DNA from: Bacteroidales bacterium
GTDB lineage: Bacteria; Bacteroidota; Bacteroidia; Bacteroidales; UBA932
Assembly: GCA_015060325.1 (NCBI GenBank)
Contig: SUYQ01000010.1
Location: 1 to 64,000 of the forward strand
DNA length: 64,000 nt
Direction: 5' to 3'
Position numbers and translations under genes: made by a program. This document shows positions 43,313-50,476 of this stretch, piece by piece (positions within the stretch are counted from its first letter, which is position 1; every line of letters begins with the position of its first letter). The notes beneath the pieces were generated by a model that was not told where the DNA came from, ran no database searches, and was given only the letters and a program-made list of their open reading frames with translations.

Positions 43313-44419
43313 ATGAATACATTTGGTAGAAAATTCAGAGTGAGCATTTTCGGTGAGTCCCATGGCGAGCTCATCGGAGTAGTGCTGGATGGTGTTCCGG
43401 CCGGCCTGGAACTTTCGGAGCAGGACTTTGAGCAGGACATCCTGCGTCGCAAGAGCGGAGCCAAGGGTACGACTCCGCGCGTGGAGGAGGACAAGCCTCA
43501 GATAGTCAGCGGCGTGTTCGAGGGACATACGACAGGTGCTCCCCTGACCATCGTGTTCAGGAACAACAACACTCATTCTTCCGACTATGAGCAGTTCGCG
43601 GCCATGCCTCGCCCAGGGCATGCGGACCTTACGGCAGCCATCAAGTGGGATGACTGTCAGGATCCGCGTGGCAGCGGCCATTTCTCCGGGAGGCTTACCC
43701 TCCCGGTGGTAGCTGCCGGGGTCGTTGCGAAGAAGGTGCTGCAGGATGCCACCATCCTGGATGATACTCCGGTGAATGCCGTGAATGCCAGGATCGTGGA
43801 GCTGGGGGGAATAGATTCCTCGACTCGGCCTTCGGCCTCGCTCGGAATGACAGATGGGACGCTCGGAATGACAGATGGGACGCTTGAAATGACAAATGGG
43901 ACGCTCGATGTGTCGGGGGGAATGCCGGAGGCATGGGAAGAGGCCATAGACAAGGCTATGGCTGAAGGGGACAGCCTTGGAGCTGTCGTTGAATGTACGG
44001 TGCCGAAAATCGATCCAGGCTATGGAGAGCCTTTCTGGGACAGCGTCGAGGCCGTGATCGCTCATGCTATATTTTCTATCCCTGGAGTCAGAGGCATTGA
44101 GTTCGGCGACGGATTCAGGGCTGCGGCAATGCGCGGTTCAGAGCACAACGACCCTATAGGTCCGGACGGACGTCCGACCAGGAACGGAGCCGGCGGAGTG
44201 AACGGAGGCATCACCAACGGTGGCGCAATATCCTTCCGGGTTGCGTTCAAGCCTACATCCAGCATCAGCCGTCCTCAGCAGACCTTCAATTTCCAGACGG
44301 GGGAGATGGACACTCTTCAGGTGAAGGGACGTCACGATGCGTGCTTTGCACTTCGTGCTCCGGTGGTGGTGGAAGCCATGACTGCCATCGCTCTTGCTGA
44401 CCTTGTCTTGATAAAATAA
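43313..44419 (+). CDS. aroC: Chorismate synthase
   Basis: 368 aa. AroC motifs: FRVSIFGESHGELIGVVLDG, RRKSGAKGTTPRVEEDKPQI, SDYEQFAAMPRPGHADLTAAIKW, RGSGHFSGRLTLPVVAAGV, GFRAAAMRGSEHND, NGAGGVNGGITNGGAISFRVAFKPTSSI and GRHDACFALRAPVVVEAMTAIAL. It forms chorismate from EPSP using reduced FMN. Residues about 168-200 are an insertion of 7-residue repeats (LGMTDGT type) derived from the same dispersed repeat as in aroDA, placed in a variable loop. The start at 43313 is preferred to an ATG at 43283 because the family begins MNTFG. Confidence 0.93.
   Translation: MNTFGRKFRVSIFGESHGELIGVVLDGVPAGLELSEQDFEQDILRRKSGAKGTTPRVEEDKPQIVSGVFEGHTTGAPLTIVFRNNNTHSSDYEQFAAMPRPGHADLTAAIKWDDCQDPRGSGHFSGRLTLPVVAAGVVAKKVLQDATILDDTPVNAVNARIVELGGIDSSTRPSASLGMTDGTLGMTDGTLEMTNGTLDVSGGMPEAWEEAIDKAMAEGDSLGAVVECTVPKIDPGYGEPFWDSVEAVIAHAIFSIPGVRGIEFGDGFRAAAMRGSEHNDPIGPDGRPTRNGAGGVNGGITNGGAISFRVAFKPTSSISRPQQTFNFQTGEMDTLQVKGRHDACFALRAPVVVEAMTAIALADLVLIK
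43813..43918. repeat. Dispersed repeat with 21-bp tandem units inside aroC
   Basis: Bases 43813-43853 form a complete 41-base repeat unit (AGATTCCTCG...AATGACAG) that differs at four positions from an intergenic unit at 61445-61485 read on the other strand. Its end is then expanded as 21-base units at 43840-43860, 43861-43881 and 43882-43902, plus a decayed part. The total length keeps the aroC frame open. Confidence 0.85.
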
Positions 44420-44430
44420 CCTGACATATT

Positions 44431-45267
44431 ATGAAAAAACTAATTCTCACGACTATCCTGGTCCTTGCTTCGCTCTTTGCCGCTTCAGAAACACGCGCCC
44501 AACAGAACGTACCGACAGATGCCGGATACCAATTGATCAAAGATGTTCCGTATACTTCTGATGGTGAGACGGATACATATAGACAGGAACGTTGCAGGCT
44601 GGATGTCTACTATCCTGACAAAGACGGATTCGCGACGCTTATATGGTTCCATGGCGGAGGTCTTGAAGGCGGAAACAAGGAATTGCTCGACGGCTTCCGC
44701 AGACAGGGATTTGCAGTGGTGAGCGTAAACTACCGTCTCTTCCCCAGATGCAAATGTCCGGATTATATCGATGATGCAGCCATGGCAGTAGCGTGGACAT
44801 TCGAACATATCGCTGACTACGGAGGTGATCCTGCCAAGATATTCGTCTCAGGCCACTCGGCAGGCGGCTATCTTGCCCTGATGGTAGCCCTGGCAAAGGA
44901 ATATACGGCCAGATATGGGCTTGATGCCGACAGGATAGCAAAAACCTATCCCGTAAGCGGCCAGACTGTGACCCACTACACTATCCGTAAGGAGCGCGGC
45001 CTGCCGGACGGAATCCCTGTCATCGACGATTATGCTCCTATCACCCATGCCGGCAGAGGAGGATCTCCGATGGTCCTCATATGCGGAGACCGCGATCTCG
45101 AGATGCTTGCAAGGTATGAGGAAAATGCTCACCTTCAGGCTCTTCTGAAACATTTCGGCCACGATTCGGTCCTCTATGAAATGCAGGGCTTCGACCATGT
45201 CTCGGTCCTTGCTCCCGCCGTGGCATATATCGCTGCCGACATCCGCAGGATCACTCAAGGACGCTGA
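44431..45267 (+). CDS. Secreted alpha/beta-hydrolase (esterase/lipase type)
   Basis: 278 aa with a signal peptide (MKKLILTTILVLASLFAAS). Oxyanion motif WFHGGGLEGG, nucleophile elbow VSGHSAGGYLAL, then CGDRDLE (acid) and GFDHVS (His) complete an HSL/BD-FAE-type catalytic triad. Likely an esterase removing acyl groups, for example acetyl or feruloyl groups from glycans, in the periplasm. Eleven bases after aroC, but functionally unrelated. Its last 13 bases overlap the convergent MscS gene. Confidence 0.85.
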   Translation: MKKLILTTILVLASLFAASETRAQQNVPTDAGYQLIKDVPYTSDGETDTYRQERCRLDVYYPDKDGFATLIWFHGGGLEGGNKELLDGFRRQGFAVVSVNYRLFPRCKCPDYIDDAAMAVAWTFEHIADYGGDPAKIFVSGHSAGGYLALMVALAKEYTARYGLDADRIAKTYPVSGQTVTHYTIRKERGLPDGIPVIDDYAPITHAGRGGSPMVLICGDRDLEMLARYEENAHLQALLKHFGHDSVLYEMQGFDHVSVLAPAVAYIAADIRRITQGR

Positions 45268-46421
45268 TACAGACGCAGACCGAATTCCGGAACTATCGTC
45301 ATGAGGTGGTCGAAAATGTTCGACTGCTTCCGTTCATATTCCGCCCATGCCTTTTCCTTGGTAAAGAAATAGACCTCTATCGGCAGGCCGTATGCGGTGG
45401 CCTCCTTCTGTGTCACGATTATATCTAAGGATGTGTTCACGTCCGGATGCTGCCTCAGGTATGTCTCTATATATGTACGGTAAATCTGGATGTTGGTCAT
45501 CTGAGACTCCATCTGCAGGTCTTTCATTATAGGAAATGACTTTACTATGTCATCTGTCATTTCTTCCGAACACACCTCAAGGCTGTTGAGGTCGATGTAG
45601 ATCATCTTGTCTGCGCGTCGTCCTCCGCTTTCCTGCATGCCTCTCCAGTTCTTGAACGGGGCACTGACGAGCGTGTAAGGAGGAATCATAGTAAGTGTGT
45701 TGTCCCAGTTCCGTACCTTTACAGTATTGAGGGTTATCTCCTCTACGGTACCGTTCGCGCTTCCGTCCGGGAGCTGTATCCAGTCACCTATCCTTATCAT
45801 CTTGTTCTGCGACAGCTGGACTCCTGCGACGAAGCCAAGTATGCTGTCCTTGAACACCAGCATCAGCACGGCAGCAGAAGCTCCCAGGCCGGCAAACATC
45901 GCTCCAAGGGATCTGTCGAGAAGAACAGCGATGATTATGATCGCCCCGACGAAATACATTATGACCTGCAGAGCCTGCACAAGCCCTTGCAGGGGTACGT
46001 TGCGCCGGCGTCCGGAGTTGATGAATATCTCGAGTACGGAAAGCAGGGCAGAGTTGAATATCATGATGGCGACGATGATCAGGAAGACCACATCGAGCCT
46101 TCTCATGATGCTGGTTGCTGTCCCTTCTTCACCGAAAGCCGCCCCAATGAGAAAATAGAGAACGATACCCGGTATCAGCAGCAGGAGGTTACGGGCAAGG
46201 TTCTGTTTCAGAAGTGTGCTGCCCCACTTGGATCTGGCCAATCTGTTCCTGCTCCTGTTTATCAGCCATCCTGCAAGTTTCTGACACATCCAGTTGATTA
46301 GTACTGCAGCGAGTACGATGCCGATGAATACCACGATGCCGTCAATAGTGTCTGCAAGTCCGGCTCTCAGACCCAGATGCCTGGTCATCAGACCGTTCAT
46401 CCATTCTACAAAAGTTGCCAT
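45255..46421 (-). CDS. MscS-family mechanosensitive channel (YbdG-like)
   Basis: 388 aa. Five or so membrane segments, the pore-lining helix with the Gly/Ala pattern SLGAMFAGLGASAAVLMLVFKDSILGFVAG, the beta domain (IRIGDWIQLPDGSANGTVEEITLNTVKVRNWDNTL) and a C-terminal alpha/beta part. It opens under membrane tension to release solutes in hypo-osmotic shock. It lies 45 bases after the kinase gene on the same strand. Its start codon is buried in a long hairpin (46412-46452), so translation may be regulated. Confidence 0.9.
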   Translation of the reverse strand: MATFVEWMNGLMTRHLGLRAGLADTIDGIVVFIGIVLAAVLINWMCQKLAGWLINRSRNRLARSKWGSTLLKQNLARNLLLLIPGIVLYFLIGAAFGEEGTATSIMRRLDVVFLIIVAIMIFNSALLSVLEIFINSGRRRNVPLQGLVQALQVIMYFVGAIIIIAVLLDRSLGAMFAGLGASAAVLMLVFKDSILGFVAGVQLSQNKMIRIGDWIQLPDGSANGTVEEITLNTVKVRNWDNTLTMIPPYTLVSAPFKNWRGMQESGGRRADKMIYIDLNSLEVCSEEMTDDIVKSFPIMKDLQMESQMTNIQIYRTYIETYLRQHPDVNTSLDIIVTQKEATAYGLPIEVYFFTKEKAWAEYERKQSNIFDHLMTIVPEFGLRLYQRP

Positions 46422-46452
46422 ATTCTGTTTTTTAGGCAGGATATGGCAACTT
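46412..46452 (-). promoter_or_regulatory. Hairpin enclosing the MscS start codon
   Basis: A perfect 12-bp inverted repeat (AAGTTGCCATAT at 46412-46423, ATATGGCAACTT at 46441-46452) with a 17-base loop. In the minus-strand transcript the arm nearer the gene contains the ATG (46421-46419), so folding would hide the initiation site. No T run follows, so it is not a standard terminator for the upstream kinase. Confidence 0.6.
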
Positions 46453-46466
46453 CTGTGCGAAAAGGA

Positions 46467-48035
46467 TCAGCTGTTGAAAAGATTCATGAATTCGTCGATG
46501 CTTTGAGGACGCATCCTGCGCCTTGGTTCCATAGCCTTGACAATCGCATTCCTGAACTTCTCGGATACTTCACATGGGAACGGTTCCAATCCTTCTTCAT
46601 TCACGTCTTCGGCTTCAGGAGGCAGCTGCCCTGTGATCATGTTGTAAAGTGTGGCTCCTACGGAATAGATGTCGGTCGCCGGTGAGAATGTGGACACACC
46701 TCCTGGTTTATATTGCTCCAGAGGAGCATATCCTCTGCTTATTCCGATCGGAGTGGAACTGGTCTGGGAACCTTCTTCCTTATCATAGTGCTTTGATATG
46801 CCGAAGTCAATGAGGACCAGTTCGTTATTGTCTCTGAACATGATGTTGCTCGGCTTGATGTCAAGATGGAGGATGCTGCGCTCATGGAGATACTTCAACG
46901 CATCGCAGATCTGTCTTACGTATCCATAAGCAACGTTTTCTTCTGTCGGCGTCCCTGAAATCCTGGCAGCGAGATTTCCACCTGAAATGTACTCCATTAC
47001 ATAATATGCGGTATTGTTTTCTTCGAATACGTCATAGATTCTGACGATGTGATCATTCTGCATCTCTGCTATGACCTGGGCCTCTTTTATGAACTTGTTC
47101 TTGAATTTCTCAACAAGTTCCCTGCTGCCTTCTGTGCCCATTGTAATGCGATTGCTGGTGGCGTCTCTATCACAGAATTCCTTCATGAAGAACTCCTTGA
47201 TGGCAACCTTTCTGTTCAGTCCGGTCTGGACAGCCTTATATGTGATGCCGAATCCACCCTGTCCGAGGACGCCCTCTATGCGGTATCTTCCGTTCTGCAG
47301 TGTGCCACCTGATTTTATGGTCCCGCCCTTAGCAACGTCTGACGGTTTTGTTTCCGGATTGATGGATTTTAAAACAGTAGAATAATTGATTGCCGATTGT
47401 GGGGCTGCAGGCCGCTCTACTGTTGGTGCTTGATCTGATGCAGGAATGGCATCTGGCTCAACAGCTGATTCCTCTTCTTCTCTGTTTCTGGTGTTCAGAA
47501 TTATGGATAGTCCGATAAACAGATAGACCATGGATTCAGACATGAAAAAGTACGATTCCATGTGCTTTGTGAAGAATCTGCCGAATAATAGCGAGAGGAT
47601 CATGCTAGCTATAGCTGCGATAAGCGTAAATCTCAAAGCCTTGTTGTTTTTCGCTTTTCCGCACAAAATGGCCATCAGGATCATATATGCCGTGCACACG
47701 GCATTATACATTATATATATGGCCAGAACTTTTCTTACTGAGATGTCCGCAGGGTTCTCAATATTGAAGTTGATGGAATATAGAAGAAGCATTGTGAATA
47801 TGCCGGCCATTCCACAAAAGACTCCGCAGATGCTTGCCAACGACCTCTGATGTGGGTCAAAACTCATCCCTAGGAACCAAAGAACCATGATCAGGTGGTA
47901 AAACCCTAGAAAGCATGAATGCAGCTTGACATCATATCCTTCCCCGCCAAATCCTTCCAGAGGGTTATTAAAGAAAAATAACAATAGCAGCGTAAACATT
48001 AAGGCTGCAACGAAATAATTATAATTTTTTTTCAT
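46467..48035 (-). CDS. Membrane-anchored serine/threonine protein kinase
   Basis: 522 aa. Residues 1-180 hold about six membrane segments. A Pro/Glu-rich linker follows (about 183-245), then a Hanks-type kinase domain (about 250-510): GQGGFG loop (258-263), VAIKEF (Lys280), Glu318, catalytic loop HLDIKPSN (Asp392, Lys394, Asn397; HLD in place of the usual HRD) and DFG (410-412). The membrane part is N-terminal, unlike PASTA-type kinases, and resembles the membrane protein encoded just upstream. Catalytic residues are intact, so it is probably active. It may respond to a membrane or osmotic state, given the MscS gene downstream. Confidence 0.88.
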   Translation of the reverse strand: MKKNYNYFVAALMFTLLLLFFFNNPLEGFGGEGYDVKLHSCFLGFYHLIMVLWFLGMSFDPHQRSLASICGVFCGMAGIFTMLLLYSINFNIENPADISVRKVLAIYIMYNAVCTAYMILMAILCGKAKNNKALRFTLIAAIASMILSLLFGRFFTKHMESYFFMSESMVYLFIGLSIILNTRNREEEESAVEPDAIPASDQAPTVERPAAPQSAINYSTVLKSINPETKPSDVAKGGTIKSGGTLQNGRYRIEGVLGQGGFGITYKAVQTGLNRKVAIKEFFMKEFCDRDATSNRITMGTEGSRELVEKFKNKFIKEAQVIAEMQNDHIVRIYDVFEENNTAYYVMEYISGGNLAARISGTPTEENVAYGYVRQICDALKYLHERSILHLDIKPSNIMFRDNNELVLIDFGISKHYDKEEGSQTSSTPIGISRGYAPLEQYKPGGVSTFSPATDIYSVGATLYNMITGQLPPEAEDVNEEGLEPFPCEVSEKFRNAIVKAMEPRRRMRPQSIDEFMNLFNS

Positions 48036-48076
48036 GCTGTCATGTTATTTATGTATGGGAGTAATTGAGGAAGAGA

Positions 48077-48809
48077 TCATAAGTTGTTGTCAATCTTTGT
48101 TATATCGATCTCATCGCTGGGATCATTATCGATATTGTCAAGATTGAATGCCAGGAGAAAAATAGCCCAGCCTGCAACCGGACCTATAATGGTCAACTTG
48201 AAAAATGTGTTGAATAATTCATACTCAGAAGCCGGTTTCATGAAGAGGGCGACAAAATAGCTGACATTGCAGTTGCATAAGACATACATGCCGGCCAGAA
48301 GCAGTCCTATATTTCTGAGGGTTTTGTTCCTGTTGTAAATCGAGCCACAGAATACTCCTATGGCGGCGGCAATGATAAAAGTGTGATATCCTCCCCCAAA
48401 CAATATCATTGATGTTTCGTCTTTAGAGAATGTTATCGTTCCTTTTTCAATCAAGAACAGCAGGCCCATGCAGATTATGCAGCACATGGTTCCGAAGATG
48501 CCGATGAATGACGCCAGAGAATAGTCCTTGTGGCATCTGTTGAGCTTCATGAAGAAGATCAGCTGTGCTGCAAGCACTAAACCGTATGTGAGCCCGATAT
48601 GTATTATATCTTGTCTTGTTATGTCGTTGTTGCCGGGTATTTTTTTTTATCAATATGCATGTCAGGCCTGCCAATACTATTCCTAAAATGGTTGGTAGGA
48701 TTCCCATCTTTGATGTACTTGTTCTGAATCTTGCGCTTGATGAAGCCCAGAGCACGAGCGTCGATAATATGGTGACAAACAGAATAAAGAAAATGAGGGT
48801 CAGTGTCAT
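48077..48809 (-). pseudogene. Polytopic membrane protein, frame interrupted at an A9 tract
   Basis: The ATG at 48809 opens MTLTLIFFILFVTILSTLVLW and a second hydrophobic helix up to CILIKK. At a run of nine A residues in the coding strand (48640-48648) the frame changes. With eight A residues it would read on as IKKIPGNNDITRQDIIHIG and join the downstream frame, which encodes the remaining helices to 48077. The segment HKDYSLASFIGIFGTMCCII matches the kinase N-terminus ([19 protein letters not shown]), so the two are paralogues. Either a broken gene, a sequencing indel, or slippage-controlled expression. A GTG at 48577 could give a short product. Confidence 0.6.
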
Positions 48810-48846
48810 TGTTAATGAGATTGTTGTTGTATGTTTCAAAATTACG

Positions 48847-48854
48847 CAAATATA
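48847..48854 (-). promoter_or_regulatory. -7 element for the membrane protein-kinase unit
   Basis: TATATTTG on the minus strand, 38 bases before the ATG at 48809. No clear -33 TTG. Confidence 0.4.
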
Positions 48855-48890
48855 AGGAAATTTGCTATATTTACGGTAAATTGTGAGTTT

Positions 48891-49766
48891 ATGCAGACAC
48901 TTGAAAATGATATCCTGACCGTGCAGGTCAGTGAGCATGGAGCCGAGCTCCATAGCATCATAAAGGACGGAACGGAATATTTGTGGCAGGGCGATCCTGC
49001 CTATTGGGGCAGACGTTCCCCGGTCCTGTTCCCGATTGTAGGAAGCGTATGGGAGAAACGCTATCGTGTACAGGGAAAAGAGTTCGGACTGGGTCAGCAC
49101 GGCTTTGCCCGTGATATGGATTTCCAGCTTGTATCCCAGACTGAAGATGAGGTCAGATATCGTCTGGAATCATCTGATGAGACCCTGAAGAAATATCCTT
49201 TCCAGTTTGTGCTTGAGATAGCATACCGTCTTCACGGAAACTGCATTGACGTAATCTGGGATGTGGAAAATCCTTCGTCTCAGGACCTGTATTTCCAGAT
49301 CGGCGCTCACCCTGCATTTAATTATCCTGACTATTCTATGGAGAAAAAGGAACGTGGATTTCTTGAGTTTGACAGAAGAGAGGATCTTGAATGCATCCGC
49401 ATAAAGGAAAAGGGATGCGTGGATGTGGAGGCAAGATATCCTCTTGAGATACCAGCAGATGGCTTGCTGCCGCTCGCTTCGGACACGTTTGATGCAATCG
49501 ATACGATAATGCTTCAGGATGCGCAGGTCAAGGAAGTCAAGATGTATCGTGCAGACAGGACTCCATGGCTGAAGATGACTTTCGATGCTCCTGTGATCGG
49601 TATCTGGTCGCCTCCGGGAAAGGTGGCGCCGTTCATCTGTCTGGAGCCATGGTACGGAAGGTGCGACAGCGCCGGATATGAGGGTGAGTATCAGGACAAG
49701 GACTGGATCAACAGGCTTGCTCCGGGCGAGAAATTCCACAGCGTATATACTGTCGAAATCTGCTGA
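48891..49766 (+). CDS. Aldose 1-epimerase-like protein
   Basis: 291 aa from the ATG at 48891; the extension to 48831 crosses the divergent promoter region. Galactose-mutarotase fold with the family's landmarks: EYLWQGDPAYWGRRSPVLFPIVG, GLGQHGFARDMDF (His-Gly-Phe-Ala-Arg, active site), IGAHPAFNYP (second catalytic His) and FICLEPWYGRCD near the C-terminus. It belongs to the cytoplasmic LacX/YihR-like branch, interconverting sugar anomers; the exact sugar is unknown. No glycan genes adjoin it. Confidence 0.85.
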   Translation: MQTLENDILTVQVSEHGAELHSIIKDGTEYLWQGDPAYWGRRSPVLFPIVGSVWEKRYRVQGKEFGLGQHGFARDMDFQLVSQTEDEVRYRLESSDETLKKYPFQFVLEIAYRLHGNCIDVIWDVENPSSQDLYFQIGAHPAFNYPDYSMEKKERGFLEFDRREDLECIRIKEKGCVDVEARYPLEIPADGLLPLASDTFDAIDTIMLQDAQVKEVKMYRADRTPWLKMTFDAPVIGIWSPPGKVAPFICLEPWYGRCDSAGYEGEYQDKDWINRLAPGEKFHSVYTVEIC

Positions 49767-49794
49767 CGGATTTAGGGCATCATATTTGATTTGG

Positions 49795-49826
49795 CCTGCG
49801 TTGAAGTAGTGTAACTTTAACGCAGG
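49795..49826. promoter_or_regulatory. Inverted repeat before the lipocalin gene
   Basis: CCTGCGTT (49795-49802) and AACGCAGG (49819-49826) form 8-bp arms around a 16-base loop, ending 7 bases before the lipocalin ATG. It may be a weak terminator of the epimerase gene or a leader structure; there is no strong T run. Confidence 0.3.
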
Positions 49827-49833
49827 TCTTATT

Positions 49834-50364
49834 ATGAACAGTCTGATTCCTATTGCCCTGGCTGCCACATTGTTTCCAGGGCTGCTGGCTGCACAGACGC
49901 AGCATTTTGACAATTCCACGGTGGAAGAGTTCGATCTTTCGCGCTATCTTGGAAAGTGGTATGAGATAGCCCGGTTTGACCATAGCTTCGAGAGAGGCAT
50001 GCAGAATGTGACTGCCGAGTATTCTTTGCGTGATGACGGCAAAGTCAGTGTCTTCAATTCAGGATGGAAGGGAGAAAAGTTCAAACTGGCGGAAGGCAAG
50101 GCGAAATATCCTGATCCGAAGAATGATCCGGGACATCTGAGAGTCTCTTTCTTCCTCTTTTTCTACAGCGACTACAATGTGATGCTTTTAGACAATGACT
50201 ACAGTGTGGCATTGGTAGGAAGCCGCAGTCCGAACTATCTCTGGATTCTTTCACGGACTCCGGTGGTTGAACAGGAAGTCCTGGATGTCCTGCTTGAGGA
50301 AGCTCAGAACCGTGGGTATGATGTTTCCAAGCTGATCTGGGTGGATCAGAGCAAAAACAAGTAA
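49834..50364 (+). CDS. Lipocalin family protein (Blc-like)
   Basis: 176 aa with a signal peptide (MNSLIPIALAATLFPGLLAAQ) but no lipobox, so periplasmic or secreted rather than a lipoprotein like E. coli Blc. Lipocalin signature YLGKWYEIARFDHSFERGM at about residues 36-54, then beta-barrel strands (YSLRDDGKVSVFNSGW, LRVSFFLFFYSDYNVMLLD, YSVALVGSRSPNYLWILSRTP) and the C-terminal helix. It binds fatty acids, lysophospholipids or other hydrophobic ligands. Followed by a terminator. Confidence 0.9.
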   Translation: MNSLIPIALAATLFPGLLAAQTQHFDNSTVEEFDLSRYLGKWYEIARFDHSFERGMQNVTAEYSLRDDGKVSVFNSGWKGEKFKLAEGKAKYPDPKNDPGHLRVSFFLFFYSDYNVMLLDNDYSVALVGSRSPNYLWILSRTPVVEQEVLDVLLEEAQNRGYDVSKLIWVDQSKNK

Positions 50365-50392
50365 GTGTCTCCTCATTAATGATGATTGCTTT

Positions 50393-50435
50393 TGCCCCAT
50401 CTCGCAATAATTCGTGAGGGGGCATTGTTTTTTTT
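50393..50435 (+). terminator. Terminator after the lipocalin gene
   Basis: Stem TGCCCC...CTCGC / GTGAG...GGGGCA (50393-50424), then TTG and a run of eight T residues. Confidence 0.8.
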
Positions 50436-50439
50436 GTGG

Positions 50440-50462
50440 TATCTTTGCTGCCCGCAGCAAAG
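50440..50462 (+). promoter_or_regulatory. -7 box and perfect 20-bp palindrome before feoAB
   Basis: TATCTTTG (50440-50447) overlaps a perfect inverted repeat, CTTTGCTGC-CC-GCAGCAAAG (50443-50462), which ends 14 bases before the feoAB ATG. It would span the -7 region and the transcription start. A natural candidate for an iron-responsive operator or an mRNA hairpin. Confidence 0.5.
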
Positions 50463-50476
50463 GCAGATTCAGGAGA

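Noticed and set aside
48855..49100. Longer minus-strand N-terminus of the membrane protein
   Set aside because: The extension lies opposite the epimerase gene and upstream of the likely promoter at 48847-48854; the membrane protein begins naturally at 48809.
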